Shown one piece after another: positions 8,986 through 18,292 of a stretch of DNA of 64,000 nucleotides. The position numbers and the translations under genes are program-made. The stretch is from contig NZ_PXYI01000007.1 in the NCBI RefSeq assembly GCF_003012735.1, positions 124,001-188,000 on the forward strand, given 5' to 3'. The stretch's first letter is position 1. The number at the start of each line of letters is the position of its first letter. The stretch comes from Allosphingosinicella deserti (GTDB lineage Bacteria; Pseudomonadota; Alphaproteobacteria; Sphingomonadales; Sphingomonadaceae). A model generated the notes under the pieces. That model had not been told where the DNA came from. It searched no databases and saw only the letters and a program-made list of their open reading frames with translations.

Positions 8986-9903
8986 ATGCGCCAAGGCGGA
9001 TCAACATTCTTTGTTGCAGGTGCGAAGCAGATCGACGTGGACAAGCCGCCCAGCTTCCAGACTCTCATCCTCACGCTCCATGATTATTGGAGCCGCCAGG
9101 GATGCCTCATCCTTCAGCCCTATGATCTCCAGATGGGCGCCGGCACCTTCCACCCTGCGACTGCCTTGCGGGCACTGGGGCCTAATCCGTGGAAGGCGGC
9201 CTATGTCCAGCCGTGCCGCCGTCCGACCGACGGGCGCTACGGCGAGAATCCGAACCGGCTCCAGCATTATTACCAATATCAGGTGATCCTGAAGCCGAGC
9301 CCGCCCGATCTCCAGGCATTGTATCTGGGTTCGCTCAGCGCGATCGGCATCGACACCACCAGGCATGACATCCGCTTCGTCGAGGACGATTGGGAGAGCC
9401 CGACGCTCGGTGCCTGGGGTCTCGGTTGGGAAGTGTGGTGCGACGGCATGGAGGTGACCCAATTCACCTATTTCCAGCAGGTCGGCGGCTATGATTGCAA
9501 GCCGGTCGCGGGCGAGCTGACCTATGGGCTAGAGCGGTTGGCGATGTACATCCAGGGCGTCGACAACGTCTACGATCTCGCCTTCAACGATGAGGGCGTG
9601 ACCTATGGCGACGTCTTCCTGGAGAATGAACGCCAGTTCAGCGCCTATAATTTCGAAGTCGCGAACACCGAGACCCTGTTCCGCTGGTTCAAGGATGCGG
9701 CCGAGGAAAGCGCCCGCTGCATCGAGGCCAAGCTGCCGCTTCCGGCCTATGACGAAGCGATCAAGGCAAGCCACATCTTCAACACGCTCCAGGCCCGCGG
9801 CGTGATCTCCGTCGCCGAGCGCCAGGCCTATATCGGCCGTGTCCGCGAGCTTGCGAAGGGCGCGTGTCAGGCCTGGATGGAAAAGAACGGATGGGCCGCC
9901 TGA
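8986..9903 (+). CDS. glyQ: Glycyl-tRNA synthetase alpha subunit
   Basis: The catalytic subunit of the alpha2beta2-type enzyme that charges tRNA-Gly. About 305 residues. Highly conserved GlyQ blocks are visible: [77 protein letters not shown] and [13 protein letters not shown]. An in-frame GTG at 9037 (VDKPPSFQ) is an alternative start, since the first 17 residues are not conserved in character. Its stop overlaps the glyS start by one base (TGATG), indicating translational coupling. Confidence 0.95.
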   Translation: MRQGGSTFFVAGAKQIDVDKPPSFQTLILTLHDYWSRQGCLILQPYDLQMGAGTFHPATALRALGPNPWKAAYVQPCRRPTDGRYGENPNRLQHYYQYQVILKPSPPDLQALYLGSLSAIGIDTTRHDIRFVEDDWESPTLGAWGLGWEVWCDGMEVTQFTYFQQVGGYDCKPVAGELTYGLERLAMYIQGVDNVYDLAFNDEGVTYGDVFLENERQFSAYNFEVANTETLFRWFKDAAEESARCIEAKLPLPAYDEAIKASHIFNTLQARGVISVAERQAYIGRVRELAKGACQAWMEKNGWAA

Positions 9904-12029
9904 TGGCCGATTTCCTGCTCGAACTCCTCTCCGAGGAGATACCGGCCCGGATGCAGGCCAAGGCCTCGGCCGACCTTGCACGGCTGTTCGCGGAGCAGAT
10001 CGCCGCTGCAGGCCTCAAGGCCGAAGCGATCGAAACCTATGCGACGCCGCGCCGCCTGGCGCTGATCGCCCGCAACCTCCCCGCCGAGACCGAAGCGGTG
10101 CAGGAGGAGCTAAAGGGGCCGCGGACCAGCGCGCCACCGCAGGCGCTGGAAGGCTTCCTTCGCAAAACCGGGCTTTCGCGCGAGCAGCTCGTCGATCGCG
10201 ATGGGGTGTTGTTCGCGGTGATCGACAGGCCGGGCCGCGCCACCACAACGGTGCTCGCCGAAGCGATACCGGCGATCGTCCGTGCTTTCCCGTGGCCCAA
10301 GTCGATGCGCTGGGGCGCCGCCTCGTCCTCGACCGAGAGCCTGCGCTGGGTGCGTCCGCTGCAGGGCATCGTCGCCTTGTTCGGCGACGACATCGTCGGG
10401 TTCGAGATTGCCGGGGTGAATTCGGGCGCGGCCACGGTCGGTCACCGCTTTCACCATCCCGGCATCATCACGATCGGCAGCGCCAACGATTATGTCGAGA
10501 AATTGCGCGCCTGCCATGTCATCGTCGATGCCGCCGAGCGTCAGCGGCTCATCGCCGAGGGTGCCCGTGCCGCAGCCGCGGCGGACGGACTGACCCTGGT
10601 CGAGGACGACGGGCTGCTCGCGGAGAATGCCGGCCTCACCGAATGGCCGATGCCGTTGCTCGGGCGCTTCGACCCGGCCTTCCTGCAGGTGCCGCGCGAG
10701 GTGATCCAGCTCACCATGCGCACCAACCAGAAGTATTTCGCCTGCGTGGACGCGAACGGGCAGCTTGCCCCGAACTTCGTCTGCACGGCCAATATCGAGG
10801 CGTCGGACGGCGGTGTGTCGATCATCGAGGGAAACCAGAAGGTGCTCGCCGCCCGCTTGTCGGACGCGAAATTCTTCTGGGAGCAGGACCTCAGGACGCC
10901 GCTCGAAAGCTTCCTGCCCAAGCTTCAGGACATGCTTTTCTACGAAGGCATGGGCAGCCTGCGCGAGAAAGCGGACCGGATCGGCGCGCTCGCCGCGGAG
11001 ATTTGCCGCACCTGGTTCCCGGAGCGCGATCCGGAAACCGCGCGGCGGGCCGGGCTGCTCGCCAAGGCGGATCTCGCGACCGCCATGGTCGGCGAGTTTC
11101 CGGAGCTTCAGGGCGTCATGGGCGGCTATTATGCCGAGAAGAATGGCGAGAAGCCCGGCACCGTTTCTGCGCTGAAGCAGCAATATGTGCCAGCGGTCGA
11201 AGGCTGCATTCCGACCTGCGTGGCGCTCGCCGACAGGATCGATACGCTCACCGCCTTCTTCGCGCGCGGCATCCGCCCGACCGGGTCCAAGGATCCGTTC
11301 GCGCTGCGGCGGGCGGCGCTGTCGATCATCCAGACGATCCTCACCAACGGCATTCGGCTGAGCCTGCGCCAGGCGCTCGGAATGGCCGAGGCGCAGGCCG
11401 ATCTCGACGAGCTGATGGCGTTCTTCGCCGATCGGCTGAAGGTGCAGCAGCGCGAGGCGGGCGTGCGGCACGATCTGATCGATGCGGTGTTCGCGCTGGG
11501 CGGGGAGGACGATCTCGTCCGCTTGCTGGCGCGCGTTCAGGCGCTGCAATCGTTCGTCGAAACCCGCGAGGGCAACGACCTTCTCGCCGGCTACAAGCGC
11601 GCGGCCAACATCCTCAAGAAGGAAGGCTGGGGCGCCGCGTCGCGGGCGATGGCCGGGATCGAGAATGAATCGATCCCACAAACGGGCGAGGAGGATCCGC
11701 TGGTCCTCGTCGACGATCCGCAGCTTGCCGATGCGGTGGCCGCCTTCAACCAGCGCCACCCGATCGCCTACACGCCCGAGCCCGAGGAAGCCGCTCTGAT
11801 CGATGCCCTCGACGCGGCGGCGCCGCAGGCGCAGGCGGCGGTGGAGGCCGAGGATTTCGAAGGCGCGATGGCCGCGCTCGCCACTCTGCGCGCGCCGGTC
11901 GACGCCTTTTTCGACAAGGTCACGGTCAATGATCCGGATCCGCTGAAGCGTGAGGCGCGTCTGGATCTGCTCGCGCGGATGCGCGACGCTGTGCACCAGG
12001 TTGCCGATTTCTCGAAAATCGAGGGCTGA
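9903..12029 (+). CDS. glyS: Glycyl-tRNA synthetase beta subunit
   Basis: The tRNA-recognition subunit, 708 residues, normal length. Starts with the family signature ADFLLELLSEEIPARMQ and continues with ATPRRLALIARNLP, LRWVRPLQGIVALF, VIQLTMRTNQKYFAC, the HD-type core around KADLATAMVGEFPELQGVMGGYY, and a C-terminal DALR-like anticodon-binding helical domain (VTVNDPDPLKREARLDLLARM). Coupled to glyQ by a one-base overlap. Followed by ppdK after 83 bp, an order seen in many alphaproteobacteria. Confidence 0.95.
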   Translation: MADFLLELLSEEIPARMQAKASADLARLFAEQIAAAGLKAEAIETYATPRRLALIARNLPAETEAVQEELKGPRTSAPPQALEGFLRKTGLSREQLVDRDGVLFAVIDRPGRATTTVLAEAIPAIVRAFPWPKSMRWGAASSSTESLRWVRPLQGIVALFGDDIVGFEIAGVNSGAATVGHRFHHPGIITIGSANDYVEKLRACHVIVDAAERQRLIAEGARAAAAADGLTLVEDDGLLAENAGLTEWPMPLLGRFDPAFLQVPREVIQLTMRTNQKYFACVDANGQLAPNFVCTANIEASDGGVSIIEGNQKVLAARLSDAKFFWEQDLRTPLESFLPKLQDMLFYEGMGSLREKADRIGALAAEICRTWFPERDPETARRAGLLAKADLATAMVGEFPELQGVMGGYYAEKNGEKPGTVSALKQQYVPAVEGCIPTCVALADRIDTLTAFFARGIRPTGSKDPFALRRAALSIIQTILTNGIRLSLRQALGMAEAQADLDELMAFFADRLKVQQREAGVRHDLIDAVFALGGEDDLVRLLARVQALQSFVETREGNDLLAGYKRAANILKKEGWGAASRAMAGIENESIPQTGEEDPLVLVDDPQLADAVAAFNQRHPIAYTPEPEEAALIDALDAAAPQAQAAVEAEDFEGAMAALATLRAPVDAFFDKVTVNDPDPLKREARLDLLARMRDAVHQVADFSKIEG

Positions 12030-12112
12030 CGAGAGCCGAGCAGCGCCTTTCGAGAACGGTTCATGATCCCGCATCTTTGTTGAAGGGTGCGGACAGACAA
12101 GGAAGGCTGGGA

Positions 12113-14800
12113 ATGACGCAGTACGTGTACCGTTTCGGGGGAGGCGTTTCCGACGGCGGCAAGGGCGACAAGAACCTGCTTGGCGGCAAAGGCTCGAACC
12201 TCGCCGAGATGGCTTCGATCGGATTGCCGGTTCCGCCGGGCTTCACCATCTCGACGGCCATGTGCTCGCGTTATTATGCGGAGGGCGAGCGCTTTCCCGA
12301 CAGCCTTCGCGAGGAGGTGGCGAACGGCCTCGCCCATATCGAGGGCATCACCGGCAAGCGATTCGGCGACGTTTCGGATCCGTTGCTCGTCTCCGTCCGC
12401 TCGGGCGCACGCGTGTCGATGCCTGGAATGATGGACACGGTGCTCAATCTCGGCCTCAACGACGAAACCGTCGAGGGTCTTGCCACCATAGCCGGCGATC
12501 CGCGCTTCGCCTGGGACAGCTATCGCCGCTTCATCCAGATGTATTCCGATGTCGTCCTCGGTCTCGATCACGGGCGTTTCGAGGAAGCGCTGGAGATCGC
12601 CAAGGAAGATCGCGGCGTTCATCTCGACACCGACCTGGGCGCCGACGACTGGCGCCGCCTGACGGTCCGCTACAAGGAACTGGTCGAGGAGGAGCTCGGC
12701 CGCCCATTCCCGCAGGACGTCCACGAACAATTGTGGGGCGCCGTCGGCGCCGTGTTCGGTTCGTGGCAATCCGAGCGCGCCAAGGTCTACCGCCGGCTCA
12801 ATGCGATTCCCGCCGACTGGGGCACCGCCGTCAACGTCCAGGCGATGGTGTTTGGCAACATGGGCGAGACGTCCGCAACCGGCGTGGCCTTCACCCGCAA
12901 CCCTGCGACCGGCGAGCGCGCTTATTACGGCGAATATCTGATCAACGCGCAGGGCGAGGATGTCGTCGCCGGCATCCGCACGCCGCAATATCTGACCAGG
13001 ATCGCGCGCGAGACCGCCGGAGCGCGGGCGGCATCGATGGAGGAATCGATGCCTGAGGTCTATGCCGAGCTCGCCCGGGTCTTCGATCTGCTCGAAGGCC
13101 ATTACCGCGACATGCAGGACATCGAGTTCACGGTCGAACGGGGCAAATTGTTCATGCTCCAAACCCGATCGGGCAAACGCACGGCCCGCGCCGCGTTGCG
13201 GATCGCGGTCGAGATGGCGAGCGAGGGGCTGATCTCGGAGGAAGAGGCGGTGCTGCGGATCGATCCGTCCGCGCTCGATCAGCTGCTCCATCCCACGCTC
13301 GATCCCGCGGCCGAGCGCAATGTCATCGCCAAGGGGCTGCCTGCCTCGCCGGGCGCAGCGTCGGGCGCAGCCGTGTTCGACGCGGACACTGCCGAGAAGC
13401 GCGCGACGTTGGGCGAGAAGGTCATCCTGGTCAGGACCGAAACATCGCCCGAGGACATCCACGGAATGCACGCGGCGCAGGGCATCCTCACCGCGCGCGG
13501 CGGGATGACCAGCCACGCGGCGGTGGTCGCCCGAGGCATGGGCCGGCCGTGCGTCAGCGGCGCCGGATCGGTGTTCATCGATCTCGGCCAACGGCTGCTG
13601 CGGGTGGGCGGCGTCGAAGTCCGCGAAGGCGAGACGATCACGATCGATGGTACGAGCGGCGAGGTGATGCTCGGCGAGGTCGCGACGGTCCAGCCCGAGC
13701 TGGTCGGCGATTTCGGCACCCTGATGGTCTGGGCCGACAAGGTCCGGCGGCTTCGTGTCCGGACCAATGCGGAAACGCCGGCCGATTGCAGGACCGCGCG
13801 CGAATTCGGCGCCGAAGGTATCGGGCTCTGTCGTACCGAGCACATGTTCTTCGACGCCGGGCGCATCACCGCGGTGCGGCAGATGATCCTGGCCGAGGAC
13901 GAAGGCGGACGCCGCGCCGCGCTGACCAAGCTGCTTCCCGAGCAACGCGGAGATTTCGAGGAAATCTTCCGGATCATGGCCGGCCTCCCGGTCACCATCC
14001 GGCTGCTCGATCCGCCGCTCCACGAATTCCTGCCGCACAGCGAGGCGGAGTTCGCCGACGTCGCGCAGGCGGCCGGGATCACGGTCGACGTGCTGCGGCG
14101 TCGGGTCGGAGAGCTGCACGAATTTAATCCGATGCTCGGCCATCGCGGCTGCCGGCTCGGCATCACCTATCCCGAAATCTACGAGATGCAGGCGCGGGCG
14201 ATCTTCGAAGCGGCCGCGACCGTCGCCGCCGAATCCGGCGAAGCGCCGATCCCCGAGATCATGGTGCCGCTGGTCGGCACGAGGGCGGAGCTGCGCATCA
14301 TCCGCGAGCTGATCGAGCGCACCGCCAAGGCGGTGTTCGACGAGCAGGGCAAGAGCGTCGACTACCGTGTCGGGACGATGATCGAGCTGCCGCGTGCGGC
14401 CCTGCTCGCCAACCAGATCGCCGAGGAAGCGCAGTTCTTCAGCTTCGGCACCAACGATCTCACCCAGACGACGCTGGGGGTCAGCCGTGACGATGCCGGC
14501 CGCTTCCTGACCACCTATGTCGAAAAGGGCATTTTCGAGCGCGACCCGTTCGTCAGCATCGACGAGGATGGGGTCGGCCAACTGATCTCGCTCGCGGCGG
14601 AGCGCGGCCGGACGGTCAAGCCCGATCTCAAGCTCGGGATCTGCGGGGAGCATGGCGGAGATCCGACCTCGATCGACTTCTGCGAGCGGACCGGCCTCGA
14701 TTACGTCTCGGCCTCACCATACCGCGTTCCGATTGCCCGGCTGGCGGCGGCGCAGTCGGCACTGCGCCACAGGCAGGCGGCCGACGCGCTCGGGCTCTGA
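12113..14800 (+). CDS. ppdK: Pyruvate, phosphate dikinase
   Basis: Reversibly converts pyruvate, ATP and phosphate to PEP, AMP and PPi. 895 residues with the three usual domains: an N-terminal ATP-grasp domain (KNLLGGKGSNLAEM; the SGARVSMPGMMDTVLNLG loop; FTRNPATGE), a central swivelling phospho-His domain (GGMTSHAAVVARGMGRPCV, His about 468), and a C-terminal TIM-barrel PEP/pyruvate domain (GIGLCRTEHMFF, FNPMLGHRGCRLGITYPEI, GTNDLTQTTLG, GICGEHGGDP with the catalytic Cys). The ATG at 12113 follows AAGGAAGG. It presumably serves gluconeogenesis or PPi-linked glycolysis. A terminator-like hairpin follows. Confidence 0.96.
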   Translation: MTQYVYRFGGGVSDGGKGDKNLLGGKGSNLAEMASIGLPVPPGFTISTAMCSRYYAEGERFPDSLREEVANGLAHIEGITGKRFGDVSDPLLVSVRSGARVSMPGMMDTVLNLGLNDETVEGLATIAGDPRFAWDSYRRFIQMYSDVVLGLDHGRFEEALEIAKEDRGVHLDTDLGADDWRRLTVRYKELVEEELGRPFPQDVHEQLWGAVGAVFGSWQSERAKVYRRLNAIPADWGTAVNVQAMVFGNMGETSATGVAFTRNPATGERAYYGEYLINAQGEDVVAGIRTPQYLTRIARETAGARAASMEESMPEVYAELARVFDLLEGHYRDMQDIEFTVERGKLFMLQTRSGKRTARAALRIAVEMASEGLISEEEAVLRIDPSALDQLLHPTLDPAAERNVIAKGLPASPGAASGAAVFDADTAEKRATLGEKVILVRTETSPEDIHGMHAAQGILTARGGMTSHAAVVARGMGRPCVSGAGSVFIDLGQRLLRVGGVEVREGETITIDGTSGEVMLGEVATVQPELVGDFGTLMVWADKVRRLRVRTNAETPADCRTAREFGAEGIGLCRTEHMFFDAGRITAVRQMILAEDEGGRRAALTKLLPEQRGDFEEIFRIMAGLPVTIRLLDPPLHEFLPHSEAEFADVAQAAGITVDVLRRRVGELHEFNPMLGHRGCRLGITYPEIYEMQARAIFEAAATVAAESGEAPIPEIMVPLVGTRAELRIIRELIERTAKAVFDEQGKSVDYRVGTMIELPRAALLANQIAEEAQFFSFGTNDLTQTTLGVSRDDAGRFLTTYVEKGIFERDPFVSIDEDGVGQLISLAAERGRTVKPDLKLGICGEHGGDPTSIDFCERTGLDYVSASPYRVPIARLAAAQSALRHRQAADALGL

Positions 14801-14819
14801 TCCGAACCCGCGAGATTGG

Positions 14820-14854
14820 GGCTCCGCCAGCGGCGGTGCCTCGATCATTTTTTC
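14820..14854 (+). terminator. Rho-independent terminator after ppdK
   Basis: GGCTCCGCC (14820-14828) pairs with GGCGGTGCC (14832-14840) with one T-T mismatch and an AGC loop. A TCGATCA spacer and a TTTTTT run follow. It overlaps the last codons of the convergent MlaD gene. Confidence 0.7.
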
Positions 14855-15789
14855 GGTTTGTAATCCGGGAGGGCAGGCGGCGCGGCGAGGCTGCCGAGGC
14901 CGCCTTCCTCCACCTGCTCGATCCCGGTACGGACTTCCGAGACGGTGGTTCTCAGCGCGCGGGCCCGGGTGCCGAGATCCGCACTCCGCTTGGCGAGCCC
15001 CTGCGCGGACGAACGCGTCGCACCGAGTCGTTCATCGAGGCTGCGCAACGTCGCACGCGCCTCCGCGGAGGCTTGCCGAAGCTGGCGGAGAGATGCGGAG
15101 CCTTGTGCGCTCAGCTTCTGATCCATGGCATCGGCGCGTTTGGCGTAATCGGCGGCCATGGTCGTGGTGTCGCGCAAGGTGGCGCGAGAGGCAGCAATCT
15201 GACCGTCGATCGTTGCGGATTGCTGCGCCAGCGCGGCGGTGCTCTTCGCGGTCGCATCGAGCCGCGCCGAGATCTCGCGTTGGCCCTGCGCTGACGTGAG
15301 CTCCAGCAACATGTCCGTGCCCCGGGAGATTCGCTCCACCAACGGGCCAGGATCGCTGACGATCTCGCCAAGTCCGGCATTCTTCGCCGGTATCACGCCA
15401 ATGCCATCGTTGTTGAGCGCAATCGGCCGGCCCATGCCGCGCGGCGCATCAAGGCTGATCAGAGCGGCGCCGAAGATCAGATCGCCATTCAGCGCGGCGG
15501 TCGTCCCTTCGACGATCGGCAGTTCCTTGTCCGTGATCGCGATCCGCACTCGAACGAGATCCGGCTTGCCGGGTTCGAGATCGATCGACTGAACCCGACC
15601 GACCGGAATCCCCGCAAAGGTGACCGAAGACCCTTCGAGCAGCCCGGAGACGGACTGATCGAACAAGATGTCATATTGCCGGCCCTTGCGCGGGTCGTCG
15701 GGCGTGATCCACATGATGAAGCCGACCAGCGCTACGAACACGCTGGCGACGACCACCGAGACCAGAAAGATGTGAGATCGGGTTTCCAA
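14845..15789 (-). CDS. MlaD/MCE-family lipid-transport substrate-binding protein
   Basis: A 314-residue protein with an N-terminal signal-anchor helix (HIFLVSVVVASVFVALVGFIMW), then an MCE domain (YDILFDQSVSGLLEGSSVTFAGIPVGRVQSI... VRVRIAI... IVEGTTAALNGDLIFGAALISL), then a long Ala/Arg/Ser-rich helical tail likely to be coiled coil. MCE proteins form periplasmic rings that pass phospholipids between membranes with MlaE and MlaF partners; no mlaE or mlaF gene is adjacent here, so its permease must be elsewhere or it acts alone. The start is TTG with GAGAG 4 nt upstream. Its 3' end overlaps the ppdK terminator. Confidence 0.88.
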   Translation of the reverse strand: METRSHIFLVSVVVASVFVALVGFIMWITPDDPRKGRQYDILFDQSVSGLLEGSSVTFAGIPVGRVQSIDLEPGKPDLVRVRIAITDKELPIVEGTTAALNGDLIFGAALISLDAPRGMGRPIALNNDGIGVIPAKNAGLGEIVSDPGPLVERISRGTDMLLELTSAQGQREISARLDATAKSTAALAQQSATIDGQIAASRATLRDTTTMAADYAKRADAMDQKLSAQGSASLRQLRQASAEARATLRSLDERLGATRSSAQGLAKRSADLGTRARALRTTVSEVRTGIEQVEEGGLGSLAAPPALPDYKPKK

Positions 15790-15889
15790 GTGTCTCTCGC
15801 CGCTACCGGAGCGGCAGGCCTAACATCAGGCCCGACAGCAGGCTAGTGGGCCAAGGGCGATCGTTGGCAGTGATGTCGATCGTCCGTCC

Positions 15890-16138
15890 TCAAAGCGGCC
15901 CCGGGCCATCGACGCGGCGCCGCGCCTCGTCGCGTGCCGCGGCGGTGCGGAGCGTGTCCATCTCGGTTTCTTGAACCCGCAGTCGCTTGTTCTCGGTCTC
16001 GAGCTCCTGGCGAAGGCGGGCCTCCTCGCGGTACCGGCGCTTCCACTTGCCGCCTGCCATCAGCGCCATGCCGACGACGAGCCCGAGCAGGAAGATCAGG
16101 ATATAGAGAACCCATTCGTTATAGCTGACGGCGTTCAC
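15890..16138 (-). CDS. Small membrane protein with coiled-coil tail
   Basis: An 82-residue protein with one N-terminal transmembrane helix (VLYILIFLLGLVVGMALMAGG, about residues 10-30), a basic KWKRRYREE stop-transfer region and a Glu/Arg/Leu-rich helix (residues about 38-70) likely to be coiled coil. Single-span, cytoplasmic C-terminus by the positive-inside rule. No family recognised; superficially like LapA-type small membrane proteins. It lies 137 bp downstream of tadC on the same strand and could be read from the tad transcript, but two hairpins lie between them. A role in pilus function is not shown. Confidence 0.6.
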   Translation of the reverse strand: MNAVSYNEWVLYILIFLLGLVVGMALMAGGKWKRRYREEARLRQELETENKRLRVQETEMDTLRTAAARDEARRRVDGPGPL

Positions 16139-16226
16139 CGAAGGCTCCTCGTCTCAAGACAGCATCGGAAGCTTCAATGGGCGAGCGCGCCGGTTGTTCC
16201 GCATCCGTGCCGTTCTGCTCCTCGTG

Positions 16227-16270
16227 CAGGCCCGGCGGGGCCTGGAGGCGGGAACTCGAGCCACGGCTCG
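16227..16270 (-). terminator. Two tandem hairpins after tadC
   Basis: Just past the tadC stop (minus strand) lie CGAGCC/GGCTCG (16257-16270, 2-nt turn) and CAGGCCC/GGGCCTG (16227-16244, 4-nt loop). Neither has a T-run, so this is a candidate rather than a proven end of the pilus operon. Confidence 0.35.
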
Positions 16271-16275
16271 CCGCC

Positions 16276-17268
16276 TTACAGCAGCGAGTCGGAGATCGAG
16301 CAGGCCGCGGGGCCGAGGATGACGATGAACAGCACCGGCAGGATGAACAGGATCAGCGGCACGGTCATGATTGCAGGAAGCCGGGCGGCTTTCTCTTCCG
16401 CGCGCATCATCCGCTCGTTGCGGAACTCGGCCGAAAGCACGCGCAGGGCGCTGGCCAGCGGAGTGCCGTATTTCTCGGTCTGGATCATGGTCGTCACGAC
16501 CCCGCGCACCGCCTCGAGATCGATTCGATTGGCGAGATTTTCGAAGGCGGAGCGACGATCGGTGAGGAAGCCGAGTTCGATCGAGGTCAAGGCGAACTCG
16601 TCGCCGAGCTCAGGATAGGCCTTGCCGAGCTCGCGGGCGACGCGATTGAATGCGGCATCGACGGTGAGGCCGGCCTCTGCGCAGATGACGAGCAGATCGA
16701 GAGCGTCCGGAAGCCCCTTGCGGACCGCATGCGAACGCTTGGTGACCTTGTTTTTCAGCCAGATGTCGGGAAATTTGTAGGCGAAGATGATGGTGCCGGC
16801 GACCATGCCGTAGCGCTTGAGCGGACCCCACTGGGGGAACCAGTCGAGAAGATAGACGCCGACGATGATCAGGGTGCCGAATACCACCGGCAGCACGAAA
16901 CGCGCGAAGATGACGACGAAGGCGAGATCCTTGGAGCGGATACCGGCCTGCATCAGCTTCTTCTGGGCGAGCTTGATCTGCTCGTCCTGCAGCATCTTCA
17001 GCGAGCCGAGGAGACCGCGGACCTTGTCAGCCATCTCGTTGCGGTTGCTGATTGAGCGGCGGCGCTTGTTGGACGTGCCGACGATGCCCGCCTTGAGCTG
17101 CTCGCGGCGGGCATTGAGCGCCTTGACCCGCTTGGCCATCGGATCCTTGACGGTGGTCGCGGCGTAGATTGCGACGAGCACCGCGAATGTGGCGATGGCG
17201 GCGAGGAACGTCGCCACCGTCAGCACATCGATGCCCATCAATGTCGGACCGCTTGCTGCAGGTGCCAT
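16276..17268 (-). CDS. tadC: Tad pilus inner-membrane platform protein TadC
   Basis: A 330-residue type II secretion F-domain protein. Membrane helices lie near residues 12-34 and around 110-165 and at the C-terminus (LPAIMTVPLILFILPVLFIVILGPA). The F-domain core is visible as RKGLPDALDLLVICAEAGLTVDAAFNRVARELG and VVTTMIQTEKYGTPLASALRVLSAEFRNERMMRAEEKAARLP, both hallmarks of TadC. With TadB it forms the platform on which the pilus ATPase works. Starts 13 bp after tadB stops; MGIDV (17238) is an alternative start. Last gene of the pilus operon in this window; no tadD-type TPR gene follows. Confidence 0.93.
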   Translation of the reverse strand: MAPAASGPTLMGIDVLTVATFLAAIATFAVLVAIYAATTVKDPMAKRVKALNARREQLKAGIVGTSNKRRRSISNRNEMADKVRGLLGSLKMLQDEQIKLAQKKLMQAGIRSKDLAFVVIFARFVLPVVFGTLIIVGVYLLDWFPQWGPLKRYGMVAGTIIFAYKFPDIWLKNKVTKRSHAVRKGLPDALDLLVICAEAGLTVDAAFNRVARELGKAYPELGDEFALTSIELGFLTDRRSAFENLANRIDLEAVRGVVTTMIQTEKYGTPLASALRVLSAEFRNERMMRAEEKAARLPAIMTVPLILFILPVLFIVILGPAACSISDSLL

Positions 17269-17281
17269 GTCGGTGACTGTC

Positions 17282-18262
17282 CTAGATCTCGAAATCGACC
17301 ATCTTGGCCATGATGAACACACCGAGGCTCATCCAGATCAGCCCGCCGCAGCCGGCGATGATCAGACGTTCGTCGGTGAAGAATTTCTGCATGTAATTGC
17401 CGTTGATGAACCAGATCATCGCGAACACGATGAAGGGCAGGGAGCCGACGATCCAGGCCGAGGCCTTGGATTCGGACGACATCGCCTTGATCTTGAGCTT
17501 CATCGCGGCCCGCTTGCGCAGCACGTCGGAAAGGTTGCCGAGCGTTTCGGCCAGATTGCCGCCGGTCTCGCGCTGGATGGCAAGGGTGATGACGAAGAAC
17601 TGGAATTCCGGCGTGCCGAGGCGGTCCGCAGTCTCCTGCAATGCCACGTCCATCGTCCGGCCGATCTTCATCTTGTCGGACACGGCTCGGAATTCCTCCG
17701 AGATCGGCCCTGGGACCTCGTCGCTGATCACACCCATCGTTTCGGTGATCGGAAGACCCGAGCGAAGCCCGCGCACCATCAGATCGATGGCGTCGGGGAA
17801 TTTCGAGGTGAATTTCGCGATGCGGCGCTTGATCAGCTTGCCGACGACGAAATGCGGGAGGCCGATCCCGATGAAGAGCCCGACGAACAGGCCGAAATAG
17901 AAGGGCAGCCCCCACAGCGACAGCAGCACCGCCGTGGTGAGGAACAGCCCGCTCGACGCGACCAGATAATGGAGCAGGGACCAGCCGCGCCCGGTCTGAT
18001 CGAGACGCTTGCGCAGCAGCGCCGGCTTCGGGATGATCTGCGAGGCCCACCCCTCCATCTTGGAGGCGTTGCGGTTCTGAAGGATACGGCGCATCTGCGC
18101 CTCGGCGGCGACCTCGGTCGACCGGCTGTGACGCTCGCGCACGCCTTGCAGCCTGCGCTGCGATGCCTTCGACCCGGACGGCCCGGAGAAGGCCATCGAG
18201 GCGAGCGCGAGCGTGCCGATGAGGCCGGCGATCAGGATGAACAATTGGATGCTCGGCGCCAT
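17282..18262 (-). CDS. tadB: Tad pilus inner-membrane platform protein TadB
   Basis: A 326-residue F-domain protein. It has an N-terminal helix (IQLFILIAGLIGTLALASMAF), a basic cytoplasmic stretch, two central helices (LVASSGLFLTTAVLLSLWGLPFYFGLFVGLFIGIGLPHFVV) and the T2SF domain KFPDAIDLMVRGLRSGLPITETMGVISDEVPGPISEEFR, then a C-terminal helix. RBS GAGGA is 6 nt before the ATG. It follows cpaE after only 30 bp; in most Tad/Cpa operons the ATPase gene cpaF/tadA lies exactly here, and it is absent. Confidence 0.94.
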   Translation of the reverse strand: MAPSIQLFILIAGLIGTLALASMAFSGPSGSKASQRRLQGVRERHSRSTEVAAEAQMRRILQNRNASKMEGWASQIIPKPALLRKRLDQTGRGWSLLHYLVASSGLFLTTAVLLSLWGLPFYFGLFVGLFIGIGLPHFVVGKLIKRRIAKFTSKFPDAIDLMVRGLRSGLPITETMGVISDEVPGPISEEFRAVSDKMKIGRTMDVALQETADRLGTPEFQFFVITLAIQRETGGNLAETLGNLSDVLRKRAAMKLKIKAMSSESKASAWIVGSLPFIVFAMIWFINGNYMQKFFTDERLIIAGCGGLIWMSLGVFIMAKMVDFEI

Positions 18263-18292
18263 CTTCTATCCTCGCCCGCTACGCGTCACGTC

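Noticed and set aside
11768-14653. A 961-codon open frame on the minus strand opposite glyS/ppdK
   Set aside because: It is antisense to the well-conserved ppdK and glyS proteins. In high-GC DNA the complementary frame stays open by codon bias, and its translation shows no family motif.
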